A stretch of DNA of 64,000 nucleotides from an uncultured Angelakisella sp. (GTDB taxonomy: Bacteria; Bacillota; Clostridia; Oscillospirales; Ruminococcaceae). The DNA is taken from positions 1 through 64,000 of the forward strand of contig CAKSYU010000003.1 of NCBI GenBank assembly GCA_934524965.1, written 5' to 3'. Made by a program: the position numbers and the translations under genes. The notes below the pieces were generated by a model that saw nothing but the letters and a program-made list of their open reading frames with translations, was not told the origin of the DNA and searched no databases. Below, in pieces: positions 25,286-34,732 of this stretch (positions are counted from its first letter, which is position 1; the number at the start of each line of letters is the position of its first letter).

Positions 25286-26689
25286 ATGGAACCTAAACGC
25301 GCTCAATGGGGAAGCAAAATTGGCTTTATTCTGGCAGCAGCCGGTTCAGCCGTCGGACTCGGGAACATCTGGAAATTTCCCGGGAAAGCCTACGAGGGAG
25401 GCGGCGGAGCCTATATTCTTATTTATCTGGCTATTGTTATCCTCATTGGTATTCCCGTTATGCTTTCGGAGCTGACCATCGGGCGCGGCGCACAGGCAAA
25501 TGCCATTGACAGCTATGGCAAGCTGGGCCACCCCGGCTATAAATGGGTCGGCTGGTTCGGCGTGATCGTGGCATTCATTATCACCAGCTATTACGCTCAT
25601 GTGGGCGGCTGGGTGCTGCGCTATGTCGTCAGCTATGCCACCGAACCGGCAAAGGTCTATGCCGATCCACTGGGTTATTTCTATGCGCTGCTGGGCTATA
25701 ATGCCGCTACCGGCGAGACGTGGTTCCCGCTCACCGGTATACTTTTTGCAGCCGTCTTTATGGGAATTACCTGCTTTATTATCGTTAAGGGTGTAGAAGG
25801 CGGCATTGAGCGCTTCAACAAGATTGGTATGCCTGCGTTGTTTGTTATCCTGATTATTCTGCTGGTACGCTCTCTCACCATGCCCGGAGCAGGGGAGGGA
25901 CTCAAGTATTTGCTGATCCCGGATTGGAGTAAGGTCACCTTCAGCACCGTGCTTTCGGCGCTCGGACAGGCGTTTTTCTCCCTCAGCCTCGGCATGGCTA
26001 TCATGGTCACCTACGGTTCTTATGTAAAAAAGGATGAGGATCTTGCCAGAAACGCTGCCATCATCTGCGGCACGGATACGCTGGTTGCTTTGATTGCCGG
26101 TTTTATTATTGTCCCTGCCGTGTTTGCCACCCTTGGCGCGGAGGGCGTCGGCAAGGGCGCGGGCTTCGCGTTCTCCTCGCTCGCCGGTGTGTTCCAGCAG
26201 ATGCCCGGCGGTCAGATTTTCGGAATACTGTTTTATCTGCTGCTTCTTTTTGCGGCACTCACCTCTTGCATCTCGCTGGTCGAGGGGGTAGTCGCCTTTG
26301 CTACTGAACGATTCGGTTGGAAGCGAACCCCAGCCACCATCATTCTGTGCATGGTCATGTTCCTCATCGGCGCCGTTTATACCTGCTCGCAGGCAGCATT
26401 TGATATTAAGGGAATTTGGTTTGATTTCAAGAATGGTTTGACCACCCCCATTTTTGGCGACTTTATGGAGTTCCTTACCGACCGTCTGATGATCCCTGTT
26501 TGCGCTCTCGGTTCCTGCCTGTTTGTCGGCTGGGCTTGGAAGCCGAAAAATGCGATCCGTGAGATTGAGATGGACGGCAAGCCCTTCCGCCTGAAAAAGG
26601 TGTACAGCTTCCTCGTGCGCTATCTGGCGCCCATCAGCATCATTATCATCATCGTGGCGAGCTTTGCCACCGGCACCACCCTCAGCTGA
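25286..26689 (+). CDS. Neurotransmitter:sodium symporter family transporter
   Basis: A 467-residue Na+-coupled amino-acid transporter of the NSS/SNF family (LeuT/MhsT fold) with about 11 helices. The broken first helix carries the signature GSAVGLGNIWKFPGKAYEGGGGAY (residues 20-43), followed by FSLSLGMAIMVTYGSYVKKDEDL in the middle helices. Substrate is probably a hydrophobic or aromatic amino acid, not determinable here. AAAGGAGAAG precedes the ATG. It is monocistronic, ending in a hairpin at 26722-26760. Confidence 0.92.
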   Translation: MEPKRAQWGSKIGFILAAAGSAVGLGNIWKFPGKAYEGGGGAYILIYLAIVILIGIPVMLSELTIGRGAQANAIDSYGKLGHPGYKWVGWFGVIVAFIITSYYAHVGGWVLRYVVSYATEPAKVYADPLGYFYALLGYNAATGETWFPLTGILFAAVFMGITCFIIVKGVEGGIERFNKIGMPALFVILIILLVRSLTMPGAGEGLKYLLIPDWSKVTFSTVLSALGQAFFSLSLGMAIMVTYGSYVKKDEDLARNAAIICGTDTLVALIAGFIIVPAVFATLGAEGVGKGAGFAFSSLAGVFQQMPGGQIFGILFYLLLLFAALTSCISLVEGVVAFATERFGWKRTPATIILCMVMFLIGAVYTCSQAAFDIKGIWFDFKNGLTTPIFGDFMEFLTDRLMIPVCALGSCLFVGWAWKPKNAIREIEMDGKPFRLKKVYSFLVRYLAPISIIIIIVASFATGTTLS

Positions 26690-26721
26690 TCGTCATTATC
26701 TTGTGGTTTGCTCCATTTCGG

Positions 26722-26760
26722 GAAAGACGGCTCCCCGCCGCGGGGGTCGTCTTTCTTGCA
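26722..26760 (+). terminator. Terminator after the NSS transporter
   Basis: AAAGACG (26723-26729) / CGTCTTT (26748-26754) enclosing a CCCC/GGGG inner stem, followed by CTTGCATTT. Confidence 0.65.
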
Positions 26761-26855
26761 TTTCGACCAGTCTTTTGGTAAGATGAAAAGGTAAAAGCAG
26801 CCGACGCCCTGCGGGTGTCCTCGCAAATCCTAACCTCCCTAAAGGAGCAAGACCC

Positions 26856-27650
26856 ATGCCCAAAGACCGAGATTTTCTGAAAGCCTTTTCCGGCGATGAC
26901 CGCCTGACCGCCGCGCAGGTGGCGGATAAGCTGGAGCAGTGCGCCCGACAGAACCGACTGACCCATACCATGTTCTTGACGCCGCACCAGCGTGCCGTGG
27001 CGGCGCAGGTTATCGCATGGTGCGGTTCGCCGCCGCATAGTATGGCAGGGGGTCACCCCGATGCCGAGCGCTGCGTGGCGCTTTTTCTGCCGGACTATAT
27101 GGAAGCTGACGACCTCCCCGAGGAGGAGCTGCCCTTTGGGGCGATACGGGTCGGCTGGGGTCACGGCGCGTCGCTTACCCATCGGGATATCCTGGGCAGC
27201 CTGATGGCGCAGGGCGTCCGTCGGGAGGTGCTGGGCGATCTTATTGTGGGGGAAAACGGCTGCGATGTCATTGCCCTGCGGGAGTGTATCCCGTTTTTGC
27301 GGGATAACTGGCTGAGCGCCGGACGAACCGGACTGCACCCGGTGGAAATTCCCCTTTCGGAGATTCGCGCCCCCGCCGCCGACGGCAAAACGGTACGGGA
27401 TACCGTCGCTTCGCTGCGGCTGGACGCTGTTCTCGGCAGTGGTTTTTCGCTCAGCCGCGGGCGCGCTTCGGAGCTGATCGCCGCGGGGCGGGTGAGCCTG
27501 AACGGCTGCGAGTGTCTGAAGCCAGACCGTCTGCTCACCCAGGGGGATATCCTTTCGGTACGCGGGCAGGGCAGGCTCATTCTGCGGGAGGTCGGCGGTC
27601 TTTCCAAAAAGGGACGCTTCTACATCACAGTGGAACGCTTCGGCGGATAA
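26856..27650 (+). CDS. YlmH-like S4-domain RNA-binding protein
   Basis: A 264-residue YlmH-family protein. The C-terminal S4 RNA-binding domain (about 188-245) reads LDAVLGSGFSLSRGRASELIAAGRVSLNG; the N-terminal region (FLTPHQRAVAAQVI, IRVGWGHGASLTHRDILGSLMAQGVRREVLGDLIV) is specific to YlmH. Bacillus YlmH lies in the ylm cluster near ftsZ and helps rescue stalled ribosomes; here it stands apart. AAAGGAGC precedes the ATG. Confidence 0.9.
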   Translation: MPKDRDFLKAFSGDDRLTAAQVADKLEQCARQNRLTHTMFLTPHQRAVAAQVIAWCGSPPHSMAGGHPDAERCVALFLPDYMEADDLPEEELPFGAIRVGWGHGASLTHRDILGSLMAQGVRREVLGDLIVGENGCDVIALRECIPFLRDNWLSAGRTGLHPVEIPLSEIRAPAADGKTVRDTVASLRLDAVLGSGFSLSRGRASELIAAGRVSLNGCECLKPDRLLTQGDILSVRGQGRLILREVGGLSKKGRFYITVERFGG

Positions 27651-27671
27651 AAACATCATAAGTCAAAAAGA

Positions 27672-27716
27672 AAAGGACGCGCATCGTACATTACACGATA
27701 GGGGGCGTCCTTTTTT
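27672..27716 (+). terminator. Terminator reaching the start codon of the YkvI-like gene
   Basis: AAAAGGACGC (27672-27681) pairs with GCGTCCTTTT (from 27704) around an internal CGAT-type loop, followed by TTTTTT; the ATG follows at 27718. The likely ribosome site AGGGGG lies within the 3' side of the hairpin. Confidence 0.7.
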
Positions 27717-27717
27717 G

Positions 27718-28773
27718 ATGAAACCGAAAGAAAGCGCGCTGCGGCTGGGCTTTACCTTTGCCGGCTGCTACCTGGGGGCGGGCTATGTCTCCGGTCAGGA
27801 GCTGTGGCAGTTTTTCGGCTGCTTCGGGCGGCAGGGGATAGGGGGGCTGCTGCTGGCGGTGACGCTCTCCTTTTTCTTCGGCGTTCTGCTGCTGCGGCTG
27901 GTGCAGCGCACCGGCTGCGACCAGACCGATGCCCTTGTGATCCACCGCCCTATCCCGCCGCTGCGGGATCTCGTGGGGCTTTTGCAGCTCTTTTTCCTTT
28001 TCGGGATCTTTGTCATCATGGCGGCGGGTGTAGGTGCGCTTACCGCGCAGCTATTCGGAATTTCCACCCTTTGGGGCAGCGCCGTGTTCTGCCTTGCCGC
28101 TTCGTGGCTCTCGCTTACCGGTACCTCCGGCATGATGCGGGTCTTTTCCGCTGTGGTGCCGCCGCTTGTTATCTGCTCGGTGGCGGTCAGCGCCCTCACC
28201 CTGCACCGCTGCGGCTGGCAGTTTACCGTCACCGCCGCGCCCGCGGGCAGCCCGCTCCTCGGCAACTGGGCCGCCGCCGCGTGCTTTTTTGTCAGCTACA
28301 ATCTTTTTTCTTCGGTCGGCATTTTAGCGCCGGTCGGTAGGTCGCTGCGCTCCCCCCGCACCGTTTGGCAGGGCATCTTCCTCGGCTGCGTTATGCTGTT
28401 TTCCATCGCTCTCGGCATTTTCCTCACCATGCAGGCAGTCCCCGCCGCCACCGCCCAGCCGCTCCCCATGCTTTCCGTCGCGGGGGCACTCGGCAGAGGC
28501 TGGTACGGCGTCTACGCCCTGCTGCTTTTTGCCGCGATGTTCGGTACTGCCCTTTCCTGCGCCGTTGCCCTGCGTCATTACTGTGCCGTGCGCTTTCCAC
28601 GCCTTACCGCCCGCTCCGGCTCGTTTGTGTTTCTTCTTGCAGCTCTTTCGTGGGGGTGCAGTCTGTTTGGCTTTGGGGAGCTGATCGGCACCGTCTATCC
28701 CGTCTGCGGGGCTTTGGGCGCTTTCGCCATGCTGGGGCTGCTGCACCACCGCATTACCCTTACCCGCCCATAG
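27718..28773 (+). CDS. YkvI-like membrane protein
   Basis: A 351-residue integral membrane protein with about ten helices, resembling the uncharacterised YkvI family (APC-superfamily fold). It starts LRLGFTFAGCYLGAGYVSGQELWQFFG, with a glycine-rich unwound first helix typical of that superfamily. Function unknown; probably a Na+- or H+-coupled carrier. ATG at 27718 is chosen over the in-frame TTG at 27715. Its start abuts a terminator hairpin, so expression may depend on read-through or on a promoter I cannot see. Confidence 0.75.
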   Translation: MKPKESALRLGFTFAGCYLGAGYVSGQELWQFFGCFGRQGIGGLLLAVTLSFFFGVLLLRLVQRTGCDQTDALVIHRPIPPLRDLVGLLQLFFLFGIFVIMAAGVGALTAQLFGISTLWGSAVFCLAASWLSLTGTSGMMRVFSAVVPPLVICSVAVSALTLHRCGWQFTVTAAPAGSPLLGNWAAAACFFVSYNLFSSVGILAPVGRSLRSPRTVWQGIFLGCVMLFSIALGIFLTMQAVPAATAQPLPMLSVAGALGRGWYGVYALLLFAAMFGTALSCAVALRHYCAVRFPRLTARSGSFVFLLAALSWGCSLFGFGELIGTVYPVCGALGAFAMLGLLHHRITLTRP

Positions 28774-28801
28774 CGCCTTTGCCGTCTCCCGCTGCAGGAT
28801 A

Positions 28802-28870
28802 GGGCGGGCGCTCCGCGCTCCCTCGTGCTGACCCTGTCGGGCAGCCCTCGCCGCACTGTCACGCCCGTCC
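28802..28870. repeat. GC-rich palindromic element, family 2 copy D
   Basis: About 69 bp with outer arms GGGCGGGCG / CGCCCGTCC and the internal block CCCTCGTGCTGACCCT followed by GGGCAGCCCTCGCCG, which recurs almost identically at 44084-44162. Confidence 0.65.
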
Positions 28871-28932
28871 GCTCCGTCTATTTCCTCCCGCCCCGCCATA
28901 AGATAGGGGGAGAGGGGAGGGGGAGAGAGACA

Positions 28933-30504
28933 ATGCGCCGTGCCAGACAGCTTCTGCTCCACACCTCTGCCATGACCGCCGCCAGCCTGCTTATGCGTAC
29001 CATCGCGCTGGCGTTCCAGGTCTATGTCGCCGGCAGGATCGGTGCGGCTGGTATCGGGCTGTTCCAGCTTGTGATGTCGGTCTATACCCTTGCCACCACC
29101 GTTGCCGTCTCCGGCGTGCGTCTGGCAGCAACACGGCTCATCTCCCAGCAGGCAGGTCGCGGCGATAATGCCGCTGTCCGTCGGGCGGCGGGTGTTGCCA
29201 TCGGTTATGCCGTTTTCTTCGGCACGGCGGCGATGCTGCTGCTGTATTTTCTTGCTCCTGCCGCGTCCGCGTGGGTCGGTGATGACCGCATTATCCTCTC
29301 GCTGCGGGTCTTGTCCTTTGCGTTGCCCTTTGTCGCCTGTTCGGGGGCTATGGGCGGCTATTTTATTGCCATGCACCAGTCGGTCAAAATGTCCCTTGTC
29401 CAGCTTTCGGAGCAGCTGGTGCGCATCGGCTGCACCGTGCTGGCGCTGTGGCGGCTGGGCGGCTACGGGCTGGAATATGCCTGCGGCGCCCTGACCATCG
29501 GTATGCTCGCCTCGGAGGTCTTCTCGTTCCTTGCCTTGCTGCTGCTCTTTTTTGCGGGGCTTCCCCGCGGGGCAGGTCATTGCCGCACCCCCATGCTGCC
29601 GCAGCTTCTGCGCATCACGGTGCCGCTCTCCCTCAGCAGCTACGCGCGGTCAGCGCTTTCCACCGCCCAGCACCTGCTGGTTCCGCGCGGGCTTCGTCTT
29701 TTCGGCGGCGGGGCGCAGGCGGCGCTTGCCGCGTACGGCGTGATACAGGGTATGTCGCTGCCCATTCTGTTGTTTCCGGCGGCGCTTATTGCCGTCATCG
29801 CCGATCTCATCGTTCCCGAGCTGACCGAAGCGCAGGTGCAGGGACGGCTGCGGGGACTTAGCTATATGCTGGAGCGCCTGTACCGGCTGGGGCTTTTTTT
29901 CTCGATGGCGGTCGCGGGGATCTGCTTCTTTTTCGCGCAGCCCTTGGGCGATCTCATCTACTCGGAGCCTGCAGCGGGGCAGTATATCCGCCTGTTGGCG
30001 CCGCTGGTGCCGGTCATGTATATGGATACCCTCGTGGACGGCATGCTGAAAGGGGTAGGGGAGTACCACGCCAATATGCGGTATAATATCATTGATGCTG
30101 CCGTCGGCTTGCTTCTTGTCTGGCTGCTGCTCCCACGCTTCGGGACGGCAGGCTACATTTTCTCCATCTTCGCCACCGAGCTGCTCAATTTCGCCCTCAG
30201 CGCCGCGCGGCTTGCCCGCGTCACGGTGTTCCGGCTCCAGCCGTTCTGCTGGCTGCTTACGGCGGCTGCGGCGGCGGGCGGCTGGGCGATCCTCCGCCTG
30301 CTCTTCGGTGGGCTGCTTTCTCATACGGGGCAGCCCCTTTCCCTGCTGCTTTCGGTGCTGGTGTATCTTATCTGCTACGCGGCGGCGCTGCTGCTCTGCG
30401 GGGCGCTGCGTCGGGAGGAGCTTCGCTGGCTTCTTTCACTGCTCCGCCCGCAAAATCCCCCAAAACAGCAAACAGAGAAATCACGAGAAAAACAGAGAAA
30501 ATAA
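28933..30504 (+). CDS. SpoVB-like polysaccharide/lipid flippase
   Basis: A 523-residue MOP-superfamily membrane protein of the stage V sporulation protein B type, with about 14 hydrophobic segments. N-terminal SAMTAASLLMRTIALAFQVYVAGRIGAAGIGLFQL is characteristic. SpoVB-type proteins transport lipid-linked precursors during spore cortex or envelope synthesis, and this may indicate a sporulation heritage, though homologues occur in non-sporulating Clostridia. The frame extends to 28825 across the repeat, but ATG at 28933 has GGGGGAGAGA upstream and gives the family start. Confidence 0.88.
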   Translation: MRRARQLLLHTSAMTAASLLMRTIALAFQVYVAGRIGAAGIGLFQLVMSVYTLATTVAVSGVRLAATRLISQQAGRGDNAAVRRAAGVAIGYAVFFGTAAMLLLYFLAPAASAWVGDDRIILSLRVLSFALPFVACSGAMGGYFIAMHQSVKMSLVQLSEQLVRIGCTVLALWRLGGYGLEYACGALTIGMLASEVFSFLALLLLFFAGLPRGAGHCRTPMLPQLLRITVPLSLSSYARSALSTAQHLLVPRGLRLFGGGAQAALAAYGVIQGMSLPILLFPAALIAVIADLIVPELTEAQVQGRLRGLSYMLERLYRLGLFFSMAVAGICFFFAQPLGDLIYSEPAAGQYIRLLAPLVPVMYMDTLVDGMLKGVGEYHANMRYNIIDAAVGLLLVWLLLPRFGTAGYIFSIFATELLNFALSAARLARVTVFRLQPFCWLLTAAAAAGGWAILRLLFGGLLSHTGQPLSLLLSVLVYLICYAAALLLCGALRREELRWLLSLLRPQNPPKQQTEKSREKQRK

Positions 30505-30564
30505 GAGTATTTCAAAGTTCATCTGCTGCCCCGCCCAAAAGACGCAGGAATTTTCAAAAAAACA

Positions 30565-30592
30565 TTGACATTCCGACAGAATATGCTATTAT
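30565..30592 (+). promoter_or_regulatory. Strong promoter of potABCD
   Basis: TTGACA (30565-30570), 16 bp, TGC-TATTAT (30587-30592). Predicted initiation near 30599 leaves a leader of about 160 nt. Confidence 0.8.
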
Positions 30593-30598
30593 GTGTAC

Positions 30599-30761
30599 TG
30601 TCATTTTGACCATTCAATTCAATAAAAAGGCGGCTCGTATATGCCCATCTGAAAGAACCCCAATCTTCGGGGTATCCTAAAAACCTTTTGCGGGGACGGT
30701 GCAATAGCGGCTGCGGCAGGTGTGAGGGCCTGCAGATTTACCGCAAAAGGAGGATGTTGAA
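30599..30761 (+). promoter_or_regulatory. Structured potABCD leader with a three-codon ORF and SD-sequestering stem
   Basis: ATG CCC ATC TGA at 30641-30652 follows AAGGCGG by seven bases, a possible Met-Pro-Ile mini-ORF. An ACCCC/GGGGT hairpin follows. Then CCTTTTGCGG (30684-30693) pairs perfectly with CCGCAAAAGG (30741-30750) around an inner GCAGG/CCTGC hairpin; the closing strand includes half of the potA ribosome site AAGGAGG. It could control translation of potA. I recognise no known riboswitch. Confidence 0.5.
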
Positions 30762-31808
30762 ATGAACGACAATACTTTGATCAGCCTGCGTGGAATTCGG
30801 GTTGATTTTGATGACGAGCCGGTTCTCAAGGGGATCGACCTCGACATCATGGACAAGGAATTCATTACCTTTCTTGGACCGTCGGGGTGCGGCAAAACCA
30901 CCACTCTGCGGATCATTGGCGGATTTATCCAGCCCAAGGAGGGTGATGTTTTTTTTGGTGGTGTCCGCATCAATGATCTGCCCCCTTACAAGCGCGAGGT
31001 CAATACCGTGTTCCAGCGGTATGCCCTGTTCCCGCACCTGAATGTGTACGAGAATGTCGAGTTCGGTCTTAAGATCGCCAAGGTGCCCGAAAAGGAGCGC
31101 CGCCAGAGCGTCAAGGAGATGCTCAAGCTGGTGGGTCTTTCCGGCTACGATAAGCGTCACATCAACCAGCTTTCCGGCGGTCAGCAGCAGCGTGTTGCCA
31201 TCGCCCGTGCGCTGGTCAACCGTCCCAAGGTCCTGCTGCTTGATGAACCCCTCGGCGCTTTGGATCTCAAGCTCCGCAAGGAGATGCAGATTGAGCTCAA
31301 GCGTATCCAGCAGGCGTTGGAGATCACCTTCATCTATGTTACCCACGATCAGGAAGAAGCGCTCACCATGTCCGACCGCGTCGTTGTCATGCGGGACGGC
31401 AATATTCTGCAGATCGGCACCCCGCAGGATATCTACAATGAGCCGTGCAATGCCTTCGTTGCCGATTTCATCGGCGAAAGCAACATCATCGACGGCATCA
31501 TGCACAAGGACTTCCTCGTGGAATTTGCCAATGACTATTTCGACTGTGTCGATAAGGGCTTTGAACCAAAGGAGCGGGTTCAGGTTGTTGTCCGTCCGGA
31601 GGACTTCAAGATCGTCCCCGCGGATAAGGGCAAGATCTCCGGCATTGTGGAGACCATTATCTTCAAGGGCGTCCATTACGAGATCATGGTAGACGCCATG
31701 GGGTATAAGTGGAAGATCCACACCACACAGTATGTGGAGCCGGGCACGCTGATCGGCATGGATGTCGCGCCTATGGATATTCATATCATGAAGCGCACGG
31801 AGGAATAA
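30762..31808 (+). CDS. potA: Spermidine/putrescine ABC transporter ATPase PotA
   Basis: A 348-residue ABC ATPase energising polyamine uptake. Walker A is GPSGCGKTT (39-47), the signature LSGGQQQR, Walker [12 protein letters not shown] and the H-loop VTHDQEEAL; a TOBE domain occupies about 270-345. It is the first gene of potABCD, followed by potB after four bases. AAAAGGAGG precedes the ATG, partly paired in a leader stem. Confidence 0.95.
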   Translation: MNDNTLISLRGIRVDFDDEPVLKGIDLDIMDKEFITFLGPSGCGKTTTLRIIGGFIQPKEGDVFFGGVRINDLPPYKREVNTVFQRYALFPHLNVYENVEFGLKIAKVPEKERRQSVKEMLKLVGLSGYDKRHINQLSGGQQQRVAIARALVNRPKVLLLDEPLGALDLKLRKEMQIELKRIQQALEITFIYVTHDQEEALTMSDRVVVMRDGNILQIGTPQDIYNEPCNAFVADFIGESNIIDGIMHKDFLVEFANDYFDCVDKGFEPKERVQVVVRPEDFKIVPADKGKISGIVETIIFKGVHYEIMVDAMGYKWKIHTTQYVEPGTLIGMDVAPMDIHIMKRTEE

Positions 31809-31812
31809 AGCC

Positions 31813-32628
31813 ATGAAATTTCGCTTTTCTTCCGTTCCCTATATCGTCTGGTCGGTGATCTTTGTCGTCGTACCGCTCATTCTGGTGGCGGTATTCGGTC
31901 TTTCCACCAGCGACGGCGAATTTACCTTTGCCAATGTTGCCAAGGTCTCGGATTACACCGCGGTGTTTGTCCGTTCCATCTGGCTTTCTCTGGTGGCAAC
32001 GGCGCTCTGCCTTGTCATCGCCTATCCGCTCGGCTTCATCATGAGCCGTTACAGCGCCAACAACCAGCGCACGCTGGTCATGCTGGTCATGCTGCCCATG
32101 TGGACAAACTTCCTGCTGCGCACCTACGCGTGGATGACCCTGCTGGAAAATAACGGCGTCATCAACAGCATTCTGGAATTCTTCGGCGTGGGTCCCTTCA
32201 AGATGATCTACACGCAGGGCGCCGTGGTGCTGGGCATGGTGTATAATTACCTGCCCTTTATGGTCATTCCGCTCTATTCCATCATGACCAAGATCGAACC
32301 CTACACGCTGGAGGCGGCGGGCGATCTGGGCGCCAACCCGTGGAACACCTTTACCCGCGTGGTGCTGCCCCTTTCCATGCCCGGCGTCACCACCGGCATC
32401 ACCATGGTGTTTGTGCCGTCGGTCTCCACCTTTATCATCTCCCGCATGCTGGGCGGCGGCTCCAATATGATGGTCGGCGACCTCATCGAGACGCAGTTCC
32501 TCGGCAACGCCTACAATCCCAATCTCGGCTCCGCCATCTCGTTGGTGCTCATGGTGTTCATTCTGCTGGTTATGAGCTTGATGAATCAGTTTGAGGATAA
32601 TGACGACAGAGGAGGTATGCTGATATGA
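31813..32628 (+). CDS. potB: Spermidine/putrescine permease PotB
   Basis: A 271-residue inner-membrane permease with six helices and the EAA loop YTLEAAGDLGANPWNTFTRVVLPLSMPG that docks on PotA. The start lies four bases after potA; the stop overlaps potC by four bases (ATGA). Confidence 0.94.
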   Translation: MKFRFSSVPYIVWSVIFVVVPLILVAVFGLSTSDGEFTFANVAKVSDYTAVFVRSIWLSLVATALCLVIAYPLGFIMSRYSANNQRTLVMLVMLPMWTNFLLRTYAWMTLLENNGVINSILEFFGVGPFKMIYTQGAVVLGMVYNYLPFMVIPLYSIMTKIEPYTLEAAGDLGANPWNTFTRVVLPLSMPGVTTGITMVFVPSVSTFIISRMLGGGSNMMVGDLIETQFLGNAYNPNLGSAISLVLMVFILLVMSLMNQFEDNDDRGGMLI

Positions 32629-33491
32629 AATGGTATGCCAAGCTTTACACCCGTCTCGTCTTTATCTTCCTGTATCTGCCCATCATTGTGCTCATTGTGT
32701 TCAGCTTCAATGAAAGCAAATCCCGTGCCAACTGGACAGGCTTTTCGTTCCACTGGTACAAGGAGCTGTTCCATAACGAGCTGATCCTCTCCTCGCTGCG
32801 CAATACCCTTATCATCGCGCTGGCGGCGTCCGTCATCGCGCTGGTGCTGGGCACCATGGCGGCAGTCGGCATCTATGCCATGCGCCGCAAGTGGTTCAAG
32901 TCCCTGGTGATGAACATTACCTACCTGCCGATCCTCAATCCGGAGATCGTCACCGGTGTTTCTATGCTGCTGCTGTTCGTTTCCTTCGGCAACGGCATTC
33001 AGAAGTTCAATAACTGGATCGGCGGCACCGCGCTTTCGTTCCTCCAGCTTCCGGAAATGCAGCTTGGCTTTGTCACGCTCATCATTGCGCATGTCACCTT
33101 CTGCACCCCTTATGTCATTCTCAATGTCCTGCCCAAGCTCCGCCAGATGGATCGCTATACTTTCGAGGCGGCGCAGGATCTCGGGTGCAGCCCTAAGCTC
33201 GCGTTTTACAAGGTCGTCATTCCGGAGATCATGCCCGGCATGGTATCCGGCTTCCTCATGGCGTTCACCTACTCGCTGGATGACTTCGTGATCAGCTACT
33301 TTGTTTCCAGCGCCTCCTCCCAGACGCTGCCCGTCACCATCTTCTCCATGGTGCGCAAGCGCGTCAGTCCGGAGGTCAATGCCCTTACCGCCATCATCTT
33401 TGTGGTGGTGCTGGTGCTGCTGCTCCTCAGCAACTATTACTCTGCCCGCAAGGAAAAGCAGATGATGCGAAAGGAGGAGCCGGAAGCATGA
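32625..33491 (+). CDS. potC: Spermidine/putrescine permease PotC
   Basis: A 288-residue permease with six helices and an EAA loop (YTFEAAQDLGCSPKLAFYKVVIPEIMPG), the second transmembrane half of the polyamine importer. It overlaps potB and potD by four bases each, so the three proteins are translationally coupled. Confidence 0.94.
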   Translation: MKWYAKLYTRLVFIFLYLPIIVLIVFSFNESKSRANWTGFSFHWYKELFHNELILSSLRNTLIIALAASVIALVLGTMAAVGIYAMRRKWFKSLVMNITYLPILNPEIVTGVSMLLLFVSFGNGIQKFNNWIGGTALSFLQLPEMQLGFVTLIIAHVTFCTPYVILNVLPKLRQMDRYTFEAAQDLGCSPKLAFYKVVIPEIMPGMVSGFLMAFTYSLDDFVISYFVSSASSQTLPVTIFSMVRKRVSPEVNALTAIIFVVVLVLLLLSNYYSARKEKQMMRKEEPEA

Positions 33492-34720
33492 AAAAGCGTA
33501 TTTGTTCTCTCCTTTTGGCGCTTATGATGGTCATTCTGCTGCTGCCCGTTACCGCATTGGCGGAGGAAAGCGGCATTGATACCTCGGCGCTGGATATGGA
33601 ATACTACGGTCGCTACAAGGATAAGGGCTACTCCATCAGCGTCTACAACTGGGGCGAATATATCTCCGACGGCGCCGACGGCTCGCTGGATGTCAACAAG
33701 GCGTTCGAGGAGGTCACCGGCATCAAGGTCATCTATTCCAATTACGATACCAACGAATCGATGTACGCCAAGCTGAAAACCGGCGGCGCGGTCTATGATA
33801 TCGTGATCCCCTCGGACTACATGATCTCCCGCATGATCGCGGAGGGCATGCTGCAAAAGCTGGATATGTCCAATATCCCCAACCTCAAAAATATCAACGA
33901 GCTTTACCTCAACCAGTCCTACGACCCCAACAATGAGTATTCTGTCCCCTATACCTGGGGCGTGCTGGGGCTTATCTACAATACCAAGCTGGTCGAAGAT
34001 GAATCCGTCGTTGCCAGCTGGGGCGCTTTGTGGAGCGAAGCCTACATGGATAATATCCTGATGATCAATAACTCCAAGGACGCCTTCGGTTTGACCTTTA
34101 TGTATCTGGGGCTGCCCATCAATGCCGAATCCACTGAGCAGGTCGATAAAGCGGTGGAGCTGCTCAAGGATCAGAAAAATGTCATTCAGGCATATGTCGC
34201 CGATGAGATCTTCGATAAGATGATCGGTGAGGAAGCCGCCATCGCGCCCTACTTTAACGGCGACGCCGTCACCATGATCCAGGATAACCCCGATCTCGCG
34301 TTCTCTATCCCGATGGAGGGCAGCAACATCTTCACCGATTGCCTCTGCGTCCCCGTCGAGAGCCAGAAACGGGAGCTGGCGGAAATGTATATCAACTTCA
34401 TGTTGGAGCCGGAGGTCGGCATGGCGAATACCGATGCCATCGGTTACTCCACCCCCAATAGTCTGGTGTACGAGATGCTGGACGATGAGACCAAGGAGGA
34501 TACCACCGCCTACCCCAGCGAGGAGGAGCTGGCTCGCTGCGAGTATTACAACTATGTCGGACCGGAGCTGTCGCTGTACATCGACAGCAAATGGGCAGAG
34601 GTGCTCACCGCCGATGAAAAGTACAGCGCCATGATCATGCCCATGTTCCTCGGGGCGTGTGTGGCGGGCATCATCGCCCTCAATATCGTCCGCGCCACCC
34701 GCAAAAAGCGCGACGAGTAA
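33488..34720 (+). CDS. potD: Polyamine-binding protein PotD with C-terminal membrane anchor
   Basis: A 410-residue substrate-binding protein of the spermidine/putrescine importer. The signal peptide ends LPVTALA-EE (about residue 26), with no lipobox cysteine. The family start VYNWGEYISDG and YDIVIPSDYMISRMI are present. Unusually, a hydrophobic helix (about 382-400) and a basic tail (RATRKKRDE) follow the binding domain, so the protein seems tethered to the membrane through its C-terminus instead of a lipid. It overlaps potC by four bases and ends before a strong terminator. Confidence 0.92.
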   Translation: MKKRICSLLLALMMVILLLPVTALAEESGIDTSALDMEYYGRYKDKGYSISVYNWGEYISDGADGSLDVNKAFEEVTGIKVIYSNYDTNESMYAKLKTGGAVYDIVIPSDYMISRMIAEGMLQKLDMSNIPNLKNINELYLNQSYDPNNEYSVPYTWGVLGLIYNTKLVEDESVVASWGALWSEAYMDNILMINNSKDAFGLTFMYLGLPINAESTEQVDKAVELLKDQKNVIQAYVADEIFDKMIGEEAAIAPYFNGDAVTMIQDNPDLAFSIPMEGSNIFTDCLCVPVESQKRELAEMYINFMLEPEVGMANTDAIGYSTPNSLVYEMLDDETKEDTTAYPSEEELARCEYYNYVGPELSLYIDSKWAEVLTADEKYSAMIMPMFLGACVAGIIALNIVRATRKKRDE

Positions 34721-34732
34721 CAGAATACTCCC

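Noticed and set aside
30599-30761. Guanidine-II (mini-ykkC) riboswitch in the pot leader
   Set aside because: One ACGG is present in a loop-like position, but the required pair of ACGR-loop hairpins is missing.
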